Origin: a virus | DNA: 38,331 nucleotides | Direction: 5' to 3' (one strand) | IMG/VR virus record: IMGVR_UViG_3300045996_002259 | Location: 1 to 38,331 of that record | Shown here: positions 6,791 to 14,678 of the stretch, in pieces | Numbering within the stretch: position 1 is the first letter of the stretch | Layout of the letters: each line of letters opens with the position of its first letter | Notes under the pieces: model-generated | The model's input: only the letters and a program-made list of their open reading frames with translations | What the model was told of the DNA's origin: nothing | The model's database searches: none | Translations under genes and position numbers: made by a program

Positions 6791-7198
6791 TCAGACGTTG
6801 GCGAGCGTGAGGGTGAGGTTGCCGGCCGGGATGCTCACCGTGATGCCAGTGGCGTCGACGGTGGCGGCCGGGGTGAGGAGCGCGCCGGCGATCAGGTTGC
6901 CACCGCTCGCCGCGTCGTAGAGGCGGACGGCGTTGACCGTGCCCCAGGCGGCCGTCGACGTAGGCCAGGTGAGGGGCGTGGCGCTCGTGACGACACCCGC
7001 GGCGGGTGCCGGGAAGTTCGTCGTGTTGTTGGTCACCGAGGCGCGGGCATAACTGCCACCCGTGGCTTCGGTGCCGCCGGTGAGGGCATCGACTGCGCCG
7101 ATAATGAGGGCGGCGTAAAGGGTCGCGGGGGCGGTGTAGGCGGTGCGACCGAGGAGGGAGCCGGCGAGGCTGTTGAGAGTAGCGGTATTGAGGCTCAT
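6791..7198 (-). CDS. Phage tail fibre protein, small
   Basis: A 135-residue protein of a common tail-associated type. It has LYAALIIGAV near the start, then GGTEATGGSYARASVT, later WGTVNAVRLYDA and a closing SIPAGNLTLTL. These proteins form a compact beta fold, usually next to baseplate or tail-tip genes. The ATG at 7198 follows the upstream stop by 10 bases with T-rich sequence and no Shine-Dalgarno. Confidence 0.7.
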   Translation of the reverse strand: MSLNTATLNSLAGSLLGRTAYTAPATLYAALIIGAVDALTGGTEATGGSYARASVTNNTTNFPAPAAGVVTSATPLTWPTSTAAWGTVNAVRLYDAASGGNLIAGALLTPAATVDATGITVSIPAGNLTLTLANV

Positions 7199-7208
7199 GG
7201 GTGAAAAA

Positions 7209-7574
7209 TCAGAGGGTTTCGATGTAACCGGTGGCAGCGGTGATGATGGCGCCGGCCGCATCGGTGAGGATGCAGCGGGCGGTGTAAGTCTTGCCGGCGG
7301 TGAGTGCCTGGCTCTGCGCAAGCGTGGGCGTGATCATAGCCGTGCCGCCGGACAGACTCAGGATGGCGATGCCGCTTCCGATCGTCATATCCCAGAGACG
7401 GGCGGTCGGATCGGTCGCCGTCGGATCGGTAAGGAAGAATGCCAGGCCGCAATCGGTGAGAGGATAAGGTGCATCCGCGGGATCGGTGATCGTGGCTTTG
7501 ATGCCGACGGTATCGCCCGCGAAGTAATCGAGGGTGAAGGGCAGCAGGGCGTTAATCGTGCAGGCGCAGGACAT
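7209..7574 (-). CDS. BppU-like Ig-fold tail protein
   Basis: A 121-residue protein. The pattern FAGDTVGIKATITDPADAPY, then a two-strand hairpin with TIGSGIAI and a final YTARCILTDAAGAIITAATG, matches the N-terminal Ig-like domain of baseplate upper proteins. It would form part of the tail tip or support fibres. The start at 7574 sits 2 bases from the foot of an 11-bp hairpin (7577-7607) that could control its translation. Confidence 0.6.
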   Translation of the reverse strand: MSCACTINALLPFTLDYFAGDTVGIKATITDPADAPYPLTDCGLAFFLTDPTATDPTARLWDMTIGSGIAILSLSGGTAMITPTLAQSQALTAGKTYTARCILTDAAGAIITAATGYIETL

Positions 7575-7576
7575 CA

Positions 7577-7607
7577 CCAAACCCGCGTGTCAAACGCGCG
7601 GGTTTGG
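7577..7607 (-). promoter_or_regulatory. Hairpin abutting the start of the 121-residue tail gene
   Basis: CCAAACCCGCG (7577-7587) pairs perfectly with CGCGGGTTTGG (7597-7607) around a 9-base loop that contains TGTCAAA. There is no T tract on the minus side, so it is a poor terminator. It ends 2 bases from the ATG at 7574, which would place the start codon at the foot of the stem and could limit ribosome access. Confidence 0.6.
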
Positions 7608-7621
7608 AATGATTGATGGGA

Positions 7622-8647
7622 CTACTCGGCGCGCCAGGGCAGCTGCTTGACCCGGAGATGGCCTTGGCACTCGCCGAGCTGCTCGTGATAGACGTGGTGG
7701 AGCGTGTAGACGCCGTCCGCCCCACCCTTCTTCTTTTCCCAGATGACGTGATCGGCCGGACAATGCGGAAGGACTGCCATGCGCAGGCCCGCCGGAATCC
7801 ACCGGTGCCAGCCGATGAAGAGATCTTCCGTCCCCTGCCCTTCATAACCTTCGAAGTGCGCGAGGGCGAGCGCCTGGCGATTCATGAGCGTGCAGCCAAA
7901 GCCCACCCAATCGGTCGGGACCATCGAACCATGCCCGATGCCGGGATACGCACTGTCGAGCCAGCCACGCCGACGCCAGCCGTGCTTGCCGTTTACCTGG
8001 AAAACATTCCCGTCAGGCGGACAGGCTTTGATCTGTTTCTGCAGCTCGTCGCGGATCGCCAGCAAATCGGCGGGGCGCTCTTTGGCCGTCCATGCCTTTA
8101 GCGCGGCATCATTCTCTTCCCACGTCTTTTTCAAATCATCGGGCAACACCCTTTCATAAGGCAGGAAGTCTTCGGCGATCGGATTTTGCGGCGTGCCAAA
8201 GCCCCCAAGGAAAGCGGTGTTGGGATACGGACACATCGCCACCGAATAAAAGCCGCCATCGAAACGGCACGTGTCCAGGAGCGTGCGGAGAGCGTTGGGT
8301 TGCGGGAGGGTGTCGCTGTCCAGGGACCAGCACCAGTCGGCATCGGCACGGCGGGCGGCGGCGTGCGCGGCCGTGCGCATGTCGGCAATGAGGAGCTGCG
8401 CGCCGGCCTTGTAATTCTCGCTGGTGCCTTCGACGAAACGCTTGTCGGCGATCAGATCGATCTCACAACCCAATTCTGCTTTCCAGTAGGCTGCTACGGC
8501 GGCGAGTTCATTGGAGGTGTCGCCGACGATCGCAACGTGTGCCTTGTCAATGCCGGCGAGGCGGAGGGCGCTGGCTACGCGGCGCGCCTGGGCGCGCATC
8601 GCGTAGGTGTAGGACTTGGTGGCGCAAACGATGATGGAGAGTTTCAT
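7622..8647 (-). CDS. GT-A-type glycosyltransferase-like protein
   Basis: A 341-residue protein with a GT-A nucleotide-sugar fold pattern: MKLSIIVCAT at the N terminus, AHVAIVGDTSN as the second strand, and WCWSLDSDTLP with a DSD metal-binding motif at residues 110-112. Later come an SMVPTDWVGFGCTLM segment and EGYEGQGTEDLFIGWH, typical of acceptor-side and catalytic regions. It has no signal peptide or membrane segment, so it acts in the cytoplasm. It is cotranscribed with tail genes, which favours glycosylation of a tail protein, perhaps the Ser/Thr-rich 741-residue protein encoded immediately upstream. The donor sugar cannot be told. Confidence 0.75.
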   Translation of the reverse strand: MKLSIIVCATKSYTYAMRAQARRVASALRLAGIDKAHVAIVGDTSNELAAVAAYWKAELGCEIDLIADKRFVEGTSENYKAGAQLLIADMRTAAHAAARRADADWCWSLDSDTLPQPNALRTLLDTCRFDGGFYSVAMCPYPNTAFLGGFGTPQNPIAEDFLPYERVLPDDLKKTWEENDAALKAWTAKERPADLLAIRDELQKQIKACPPDGNVFQVNGKHGWRRRGWLDSAYPGIGHGSMVPTDWVGFGCTLMNRQALALAHFEGYEGQGTEDLFIGWHRWIPAGLRMAVLPHCPADHVIWEKKKGGADGVYTLHHVYHEQLGECQGHLRVKQLPWRAE

Positions 8648-8649
8648 GG

Positions 8650-10875
8650 TCAGGATTCGGGATCAAAAGAGGAAACGACGAGCAGCGCCTTGGCGCCCGG
8701 GCCGGCGGCCGTGAGGGAGTTGGAAACCAGTGCAACACCGGGCTCGATCGCCACAGCCGTATTGGCGTAGGCAGCAGTGGTCCCGGGCAAAGCCACGGTC
8801 GTCGCGGCCGTGGTGCTCGCCCCGGCAGAGTCCAGACCGGTTGCCAAGTAGGCGCCTGGCGCGAACGAGACGAATGTCGACTCGCCGGAGAACCGCGAAT
8901 AACCCGCAGCGATCCCGGTAAAGGAGGCCCCGGAAACACCCAAGGCGCCGGCAGAGCCACACGTGAATTGATCACCGCCGCCCGCCAACCCCAGACTGAG
9001 GGTGAACGCTTCCGATGCAGTCTGAGCCGTGTAAGTGGCGGTGCCGGCCGTGAGTGTCGTGCGCTTGGCGGTGGTCACATGCCACGAGCCGGCGGTGCCT
9101 ACATAGGCACTGATCGTCGTGTCGCTCGTTACCGTGGAGGCATGGTAATTTTGCTCCTGCAGGCAGGTGGGCGAAGCCGCGGCGAAGGCGGCGACGATGC
9201 CGCCCAGGAAGACCGTGCGATCGGCAGTGATCTGCGTGCCCATCGAATCGGCCGGGCCGGCGGAGATACCGGCCTGCCAGCCGTGCGCCCGCGCAATCGT
9301 CTGATACGGGGTGCCGGCCGGGGTAGACGATGCAGTAGAGCCGAAACGGCGATTGGCCGTCTGCAATGAGGTGCTGCCCACCGTCCGCCCGTTGTTTCCT
9401 GAGAGTCCGAAGGCTGTAAGGCTTGTAGCGGTGCTGAACGTGGTCCAGGCGGAGGTGATCCCCGCCGAGGCTTGATAGCTTTCCCGGGTGTAGGTGGAGG
9501 CCACCTGCACGGGCTCAGCAAAGGCGACGGATCCCCCGGTCGCGTTGTGGACGATGGCTGCCCGCGTGGTGAGCGGCGAATAGGCGAGAGTCACCGTAAG
9601 CGTCTGGAGGTTACCGGCAGGGGCGTAGGTGACCGTTCCCGAAGTGGTAACGGGCACAAAGCTCACAGCCGTCGTGGTGGTCGCGAGCGCCCGGAAAGCG
9701 GTGTGCGTGGCCATCGGGAAGCCCCCCGACCATGAGGCGGCCGTGCTGGTGACATTGGAGAGCGTGCTGCGGGTGACCGTGCTAGCGGCATTGACGAAGC
9801 CGGTGGTCGTCTTGGTGACCGTCGCAGTGTTGGTGACCTCGCGCAGCGTATGGGTGATCGTGGAGTCGGCACGGGCGGAACTGGTCGTCAGGTCAAAGGC
9901 ATCAGCCACCGCGGTGAGTGCCGACACGCCAGCCCACAGACTGCCGTAGATGAACAGCCACTCGGCGGGGCTGGTGCGGGAGATCACCGTATTTACATGC
10001 TGGCTGGCCGGATCGTAGGTGGTGGTCTGCGCAGAGAGTGTCGTGCCAACCGCCGTCACCACGGTATGCACAGTGAGAGTTGCGGTAACCTCCGTGTATT
10101 GTGTTTCCCAATACGATCCGGTGACGGTTCCTGCCGTAGTGGTGACCTGGACGGCCGTGACTTGTTCGGACGTTTCGGTGACCGTCGTGCTCGTCTCCAC
10201 GAAACCAACTCCAGAAGTCGTCGTGCCCCACCCCGTCGTTGCGGTGGAGCGTGGAGCGGAATAAGTGATCGAGCTCGACGAAGACGTCGTCGTCGTGCCC
10301 CCGTCAGTCATGCCGGTGGTGACGATGGTAACGCCAAGATCCGTCGCAGCCATCCCGGTGCGCTGCGTGTCGGTGAACCCGTTCGCGGTGCCATACGCGT
10401 AGGTCACGAAATCGGTCCACGAAATCCCAGAGGCGCCGGTTTCGTATGTCCTGGAAGTGATCTGCTGCGTCATCGAGGACCACGAGCCGTGCCCGCCTAC
10501 TGCAACCCCATCAGAATCCACCAGATTGTTCGTATATCCCCCGACCAGTGAATCTCCTTCGCTGAAGTAATTCATGGAGGCATTAACCGAGGCGGACGAT
10601 TTGCCCGTCCAAGAGGCGGAGCTCTGACCTGTATTTCCGAAGGCGTAGGTGTCGGAAGCCGAACGGGTGTTGGAGGTTTCATCGTGCATGGTCCACGAAG
10701 TCCCCGCATCCCACGTCGAGCCGGCATACGCTGTTGAGGAAATAAACCGCTCTGCGAAATTCGCCCCTGCGCTCGTTTGCTCCTGAAAGCCGGTCCACGA
10801 TTCCGCAGACGTGGAGCGGACGCTTTCCCAAAGGCTCGCGCCCCCGGCAGCCAAGTTGTGCCACGTGAGGGGCAT
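8650..10875 (-). CDS. Very large Ser/Thr-rich tail-tip or fibre protein
   Basis: A 741-residue protein, overlapping the preceding stop as TGATG. It is dominated by Thr, Ser, Ala and Gly. Residues 1-115 have aromatic repeats (SWTGFQEQTSAG, SSASWTGKSSASVNAS). Residues 190-400 are long runs of alternating Thr and hydrophobic residues (TVTGSYWETQYTEVTATLTV), the mark of beta-solenoid or beta-sheet stalks. The C-terminal 250 residues include a compact part with AFTLSLGLAGGGDQFTCG. There is no family I recognise. Its position after the tape measure and two tip proteins suggests a central fibre. The neighbouring glycosyltransferase makes it a candidate glycoprotein. Confidence 0.65.
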   Translation of the reverse strand: MPLTWHNLAAGGASLWESVRSTSAESWTGFQEQTSAGANFAERFISSTAYAGSTWDAGTSWTMHDETSNTRSASDTYAFGNTGQSSASWTGKSSASVNASMNYFSEGDSLVGGYTNNLVDSDGVAVGGHGSWSSMTQQITSRTYETGASGISWTDFVTYAYGTANGFTDTQRTGMAATDLGVTIVTTGMTDGGTTTTSSSSSITYSAPRSTATTGWGTTTSGVGFVETSTTVTETSEQVTAVQVTTTAGTVTGSYWETQYTEVTATLTVHTVVTAVGTTLSAQTTTYDPASQHVNTVISRTSPAEWLFIYGSLWAGVSALTAVADAFDLTTSSARADSTITHTLREVTNTATVTKTTTGFVNAASTVTRSTLSNVTSTAASWSGGFPMATHTAFRALATTTTAVSFVPVTTSGTVTYAPAGNLQTLTVTLAYSPLTTRAAIVHNATGGSVAFAEPVQVASTYTRESYQASAGITSAWTTFSTATSLTAFGLSGNNGRTVGSTSLQTANRRFGSTASSTPAGTPYQTIARAHGWQAGISAGPADSMGTQITADRTVFLGGIVAAFAAASPTCLQEQNYHASTVTSDTTISAYVGTAGSWHVTTAKRTTLTAGTATYTAQTASEAFTLSLGLAGGGDQFTCGSAGALGVSGASFTGIAAGYSRFSGESTFVSFAPGAYLATGLDSAGASTTAATTVALPGTTAAYANTAVAIEPGVALVSNSLTAAGPGAKALLVVSSFDPES

Positions 10876-11495
10876 CAGCCGGAATCCACCTCGTAGGTGT
10901 AATAAGAGTTGAAGGTGCGTTGCCCTGGGCCGGTCGTCGTCTTCGCCGTCCGAAACGATTCCACGACCGTCGCAGTGATACTGGTGGGACCGATCACCCG
11001 GAAGACAATGCCGTCGGCAATAACATGCGTGAGGATCGGCAGTGTGTTCGGGGGAAGGTCGATCTGCACCGGGTAGCCGGCCGGCGCGCTCGCTGCGGTG
11101 GTGAACACACAGGAGGTGGGCTGCCCGTTGTTCATCGTGCCAGTCAGGACCACAAAAACGACGCCGGTTTTCGCGATGCCCGGGAGCGCGTTGTAATTCG
11201 AAGGGAGCTTGCCGTTGAGCGTGCCAGGACGGAAGACACCGGTAAAGGTAGCGCCGGCATCGGTAAGCGAAAGATCGAGCGGATACGTCGTGGTGGTGCG
11301 AACGCGCCCTCCCCCCGTGGCAGGGTTTCGGATCGTGAGAAGCGTGCCTTCAACCGTGACCAGGGGATCAATATCCAGGCTCCGCTGGACACGTAGAGCA
11401 TCAAGGGCGGCCAGGATCTGGTTGATCACCTTCACGAGGCCCGGAGGGCCGATCGTGAGGAAAAGGATGCCAAAGCTGTTGCGCGTCTTGGCCAT
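10875..11495 (-). CDS. Unknown tail-tip protein
   Basis: A 206-residue protein. Residues 1-35 form a hydrophobic helix (LTIGPPGLVKVINQILAALD) and the rest is beta-rich (TYPLDLSLTDAGATFTGVF; VQIDLPPNTLPILTHVIADG). I do not recognise the family. It lies between a 269-residue gene and the long Ser/Thr-rich gene, with a 1-base overlap to the latter, so it is probably a structural part of the tail tip. Confidence 0.6.
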   Translation of the reverse strand: MAKTRNSFGILFLTIGPPGLVKVINQILAALDALRVQRSLDIDPLVTVEGTLLTIRNPATGGGRVRTTTTYPLDLSLTDAGATFTGVFRPGTLNGKLPSNYNALPGIAKTGVVFVVLTGTMNNGQPTSCVFTTAASAPAGYPVQIDLPPNTLPILTHVIADGIVFRVIGPTSITATVVESFRTAKTTTGPGQRTFNSYYTYEVDSG

Positions 11496-11498
11496 GAC

Positions 11499-12308
11499 TT
11501 AGACCGCGGGGTAGATGACCGGGTTCCAGCGGCCGGCCTGGTAGCCCTCTGTAATCCGATAGATAAAGCCGAGCTTGCGGTAGCCGATGCGCATAAAGAG
11601 CCAGATAAAACCCGTGGCCAGCGTCGGGGCTCCGGTCGGGGCGGTGGACATGGCCTTGCCCACATTCGCCAGGGAAGGCTTTACGGTATCGGAATAGCTG
11701 CGGGCATAAGTGCCGCGGGGGACAAAGTAGCGCTCGAGGCCGGTGGCGGAAACGCCGCCGAGCTGAAAGCCTGGCGCGAAATAGAGGAACTTGCCCACGT
11801 CGGGGTTATAGTCGACCGCGGTCTGGACCTTGTTCTGGCCGAAACGATCAAAGATCGCGCCATCGCGCGGCGTGCCGGCGAAGTATCCCGTCGCAGGATC
11901 CACGGTCACACCAAGGGGAAACGTGCCAGCAATACCGGGACCACCACCCACGGCGGTGAGAAACTCCGGGTGCGAGGTAATCGGCTCCTCGCCGACAACG
12001 CTGTCGGCCTCCTCTTCCTGAACGGAAGCCACGTTGAGACTCAGAAAATCCACCTGGAGAAACACCAGCTCTTTGCTGACGCGGTCGTGATGCCTCCAGC
12101 GATAGCGAAAGGCTTTCCATGACGAACCGAAGAGCGGATGAGAGTCACCTGTCGGGCCGACGTTGGGAAAGCTCGAGATGAGCCCGGCCGCCGTGACGGC
12201 ATACAGGACGGAGGCCACTTGCGTTCCATCCAAGCTGTATTCGCCATCCAAATACTTGACTAGCTTCTTGGTCGCGAGGCTAAGTCCTCGGCTGGTGGTG
12301 ATAGCCAT
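11499..12308 (-). CDS. Unknown tail protein downstream of tape measure
   Basis: A 269-residue protein with a mixed alpha-beta composition. The first 40 residues contain LATKKLVKYLDGEYSLDG, and there are many Tyr, Trp and Arg residues around 60-90 (WKAFRYRWRHHDR). In phages with this order the gene after the tape measure encodes the distal tail protein, and the length fits, but I see no diagnostic motif. It begins 2 bases after the tape-measure stop, so translation is likely coupled. Confidence 0.6.
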   Translation of the reverse strand: MAITTSRGLSLATKKLVKYLDGEYSLDGTQVASVLYAVTAAGLISSFPNVGPTGDSHPLFGSSWKAFRYRWRHHDRVSKELVFLQVDFLSLNVASVQEEEADSVVGEEPITSHPEFLTAVGGGPGIAGTFPLGVTVDPATGYFAGTPRDGAIFDRFGQNKVQTAVDYNPDVGKFLYFAPGFQLGGVSATGLERYFVPRGTYARSYSDTVKPSLANVGKAMSTAPTGAPTLATGFIWLFMRIGYRKLGFIYRITEGYQAGRWNPVIYPAV

Positions 12309-12310
12309 GG

Positions 12311-13291
12311 TTATTTTACGTCAAGGGTGATGGAGTTACGGGCGGCGATCTTGCCATCAATGGAGCGAAGCAAGCGGGTCTGCTCGCGAAGCTGGGTGAC
12401 CCCCTCGCCTTCGCGGCCGCCGAAGACGTTCACGTTGCCTCCGCCGCCGAGCTGAGCCAGCGAACTGGCGGCGAGCTGGGGCAGCACGCCCTGGACACGA
12501 TCTTTCTCAAACGCGACGCGCGCGATCTCGGCCACATCCTGGGCCTGCCTCAATGCGTTCATGGCTGCATCAGCCTCGACGCCGGCACCGCGAATACTCC
12601 GGATCTCGCCATGCTCTGCAGCAGCACGCATCGCGGCATTCTCCGCCGCCTGGACACCACTCATTTCGCCACGGCGCACGCGGCGCTGATCCAGGATGGC
12701 GTCTCGGTCGTAGCCCACACGCCGCTGAGACTGCTCAAGCTCGCGAGTCGTGTTGATAATTTCATTGCCGAGCTGGGTGAGTTCCGCAGCGAGCTGGTTG
12801 CGCTCCTCAGTCAACGAATCGAAGCGATTTTTTTGAAAGGCTACCGAACCAGGCACACCCGAAAGGCCCATCGTCTCGGAGACCTTTGCCATGGCCTGCG
12901 CGTAACCGCTGTTGGCAAAATCAGGCATGCCCTCCAGCTCTCTCGTCACGCGCCCGAATTGGGTGGTGCGATCGCGCTGCATCTTCTGGAGAATGGGAAT
13001 ATTCCGCTCCGTGGAGTTGCGGGATATGAAGCCGCGCGCCTGGACATCGGCGAGGTTGCGACTGGCGGCCGCCATCTTCTCCAGGTAGGCGAGCCCTTCC
13101 TTGAGCGGGTTGACGAGGATCTCGGCAACCTTGAGACCGGCGAAGGCGCCAAAGAAGGATTTGCCCATCGAGGTAATCGAAAAGCTTTTGTCCAGTTCGG
13201 CTCCGACGCGCTTCGCCTGGCCGGAGACTCGCTCGAGTCCGGTCTGAACGGCTTTGCCGTCGAAGAGGGCCTTGATACTGATGAAACCCAT
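12311..13291 (-). CDS. Short tape-measure-like tail protein
   Basis: A 326-residue, mostly helical protein. Residues 30-75 hold a hydrophobic segment (SITSMGKSFFGAFAGLKVAE) of the kind seen in tape measures. Long heptad-like stretches follow (RFDSLTEERNQLAAELTQLG) and a C terminus with LAQLGGGGNVNVFGG. Coiled coil is likely over 140-200. Tape measures set tail length at about 0.15 nm per residue, so a protein this short would give a tail near 50 nm, very short for a siphovirus. It follows the chaperone-like gene by 3 bases. It could instead be only a tail-tip assembly protein, but no longer candidate exists. Confidence 0.6.
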   Translation of the reverse strand: MGFISIKALFDGKAVQTGLERVSGQAKRVGAELDKSFSITSMGKSFFGAFAGLKVAEILVNPLKEGLAYLEKMAAASRNLADVQARGFISRNSTERNIPILQKMQRDRTTQFGRVTRELEGMPDFANSGYAQAMAKVSETMGLSGVPGSVAFQKNRFDSLTEERNQLAAELTQLGNEIINTTRELEQSQRRVGYDRDAILDQRRVRRGEMSGVQAAENAAMRAAAEHGEIRSIRGAGVEADAAMNALRQAQDVAEIARVAFEKDRVQGVLPQLAASSLAQLGGGGNVNVFGGREGEGVTQLREQTRLLRSIDGKIAARNSITLDVK

Positions 13292-13294
13292 GGC

Positions 13295-14086
13295 TCAGGT
13301 GCCGTCCGGTCCGAAGACACTGGCGTTAATCCGGGTCGGAGCGCCCTTGGTGTTGAGCGCCTCAGGTTGAAGCTCGGGAGGCAGCGGCATCTCGCCGCTC
13401 TGCAGCTTACGAATGATCTCCATCAGATCGCCCTCTTCCTCATCCAGCAGGGAGACTCCGGACTGGTCTTGTTCGAGGGCGGCGGCGTAAGTCCAGAGCG
13501 CCTTCCCGATCGGCATCATCCAGACGCGCTCCTCGGGCAGACCGCACACCCGCATGAGGTAGACGGCGCGAGCAAGCATGATCGGAGCGGTGAGTTCCCT
13601 ACCCTCGTTCTCAAAAAAGAGATCGGGATTGGACTGGTAGTCGTTTTGGTAGGCGCGGAATGCGGCGGCCTCACGGGCAAAGGTGGTGCCGAACCGGCCG
13701 CGGGATAGCCACCAGAGGAAACGACGCGAGGTGACATACCACGCCAGGCGGATATCGGACGGGAAGCGCGGGAGCTTCTCAAACGGGGCACGGCATACGG
13801 CGATCGCGCGGAAGAGATCCGCCCAGCCGATCAGCTCGGCACCGACGACAAAGGGGTTCTTCAGCAGCTGAAGGGTGAGCGCGTATTGGAAGCAATACGG
13901 TCGCAGACGCTGGCCACAGGAGCGGTGGTCGTCACGATTGAGCCACGCCTCGAGAAAGCGGCGATCAAGATCAGCACGGCGCTCCTCGCCGGCAGGCGGA
14001 GACGAAGCCGCCCCGGGAGCGTCCGGGGCGGTATTGGCCGGGGCTCCGGCAGAGGGAACGGAGGGCGTGGGTTGCGCGTCAGACAT
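13295..14086 (-). CDS. Tail assembly chaperone-like protein
   Basis: A 263-residue protein. The first 45 residues are a Pro/Ala-rich linker, then a helical domain (FLEAWLNRDDHRSCGQRL, AFRAYQNDYQSNPDLF) with an acidic C-terminal part (LLDEEEGDLMEIIRKLQSGE). The order tube, small protein, this protein, tape measure is the usual place for tail chaperones (gpG and GT in lambda). The start is the ATG at 14086, which overlaps the upstream stop by 8 bases. I looked for a slippery site that would fuse it to the small upstream gene and saw none. Confidence 0.6.
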   Translation of the reverse strand: MSDAQPTPSVPSAGAPANTAPDAPGAASSPPAGEERRADLDRRFLEAWLNRDDHRSCGQRLRPYCFQYALTLQLLKNPFVVGAELIGWADLFRAIAVCRAPFEKLPRFPSDIRLAWYVTSRRFLWWLSRGRFGTTFAREAAAFRAYQNDYQSNPDLFFENEGRELTAPIMLARAVYLMRVCGLPEERVWMMPIGKALWTYAAALEQDQSGVSLLDEEEGDLMEIIRKLQSGEMPLPPELQPEALNTKGAPTRINASVFGPDGT

Positions 14087-14249
14087 CGCCAGGGGCGGGA
14101 GCGACGGGCGGAGTTGCAGGAGCGGGAGCCTCACAGCGGCCAAGCTTTGACCATTCGGCGACGGCCTCCGGGGTGAGGCGGATGACACTGCCTTTGAGGT
14201 AGGTCATTCCGCCCTCCTGAAACGTTTTGAGAATTGTGACGTTTTGCAT
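14079..14249 (-). CDS. Small DUF7210-like tail-region protein
   Basis: A 56-residue protein beginning at the ATG in bases 14249-14247. The first 40 residues (NVTILKTFQEGGMTYLKGSV, then IRLTPEAVAEWSKLG) have the compact beta-hairpin plus helix pattern of DUF7210-type small phage proteins. The last 17 residues are a Pro/Ala tail. Its stop TGA overlaps the next gene's ATG by 8 bases, and it follows the 114-residue gene by 6 bases, so it is translationally coupled on both sides. Its exact role is unknown. Confidence 0.6.
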   Translation of the reverse strand: MQNVTILKTFQEGGMTYLKGSVIRLTPEAVAEWSKLGRCEAPAPATPPVAPAPGDV

Positions 14250-14255
14250 GGGAAA

Positions 14256-14600
14256 TTACGCGGCGTAGGTGATGCCGGGGATGAAATCGATGACCATGCG
14301 CCATGCCTCCACCTGGCGCCGGACGTTGACCTTGTTGAGCGAGAGCAACACTCCGGCCTGGCCGTTGTAGCTGATGACCGTGTCGATCTCGGGAGCCACC
14401 GCGGCTGCCAACGGAATAACGGTGATAGTATGCTGCCCCTCGAGACCGAAGCCGGAGATGTGGGTGACGTTCTGGCCGCTCTCGTCATCAACGAGCGTTT
14501 TCTGGCCGGAGATACCGGTGTCGCTGTCGCTGACAATACGAGAGGCGATGGTGTAGGTGCCAAACTTGAGGATCGCGGTGCCGCGCGTGGTCGTTGCCAT
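14256..14600 (-). CDS. Possible tail tube protein
   Basis: A 114-residue beta-rich protein (TILKF-like strands around ILKFGTYTIASRIVSDSDTG; HTITVIPLAAAVAPEIDTVI; a C-terminal VEAWRMVIDFIPGITYAA). It is small for a tail tube, but its position after the tail completion gene and before the chaperones is that of the tube gene. The ATG at 14600 is preceded by the shared 16-bp element at 14616-14631 and a terminator, so it may be controlled separately from upstream genes. A connector or decoration role cannot be excluded. Confidence 0.55.
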   Translation of the reverse strand: MATTTRGTAILKFGTYTIASRIVSDSDTGISGQKTLVDDESGQNVTHISGFGLEGQHTITVIPLAAAVAPEIDTVISYNGQAGVLLSLNKVNVRRQVEAWRMVIDFIPGITYAA

Positions 14601-14615
14601 ATAGGCAGCGACCGG

Positions 14616-14631
14616 TGTCAAAACACGGACA
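14616..14631 (-). promoter_or_regulatory. Shared 16-bp element TGTC-N8-GACA (copy 1)
   Basis: On the minus strand TGTCCGTGTTTTGACA, lying between the terminator of the secreted-protein gene and the ATG at 14600. The same layout, with half-sites TGTC and GACA 8 bases apart, occurs at 19719-19734 and 23163-23178. Confidence 0.6.
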
Positions 14632-14633
14632 CG

Positions 14634-14663
14634 AAAAAGCCCCGAGCGGGGCGGCTCGGGGCT
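14634..14663 (-). terminator. Intrinsic terminator after the 106-residue gene
   Basis: AGCCCCGAGC (14638-14647) pairs with GCTCGGGGCT (14654-14663), loop of six, and the minus strand continues with TTTTT. It lies 15 bases after the upstream stop and would cut transcription before the possible tube gene. Confidence 0.9.
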
Positions 14664-14678
14664 GGGCGACGGCGGCGG

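Noticed and set aside
14079-14249. Programmed frameshift fusing the small gene with the chaperone-like gene
   Set aside because: The overlap has no slippery heptamer and each gene has its own start. Coupled translation suffices.
14590-14640. TTTGACA read as a -35 promoter box before late genes
   Set aside because: The start codon is usually 13-15 bases away, too close for a -10 box and leader.
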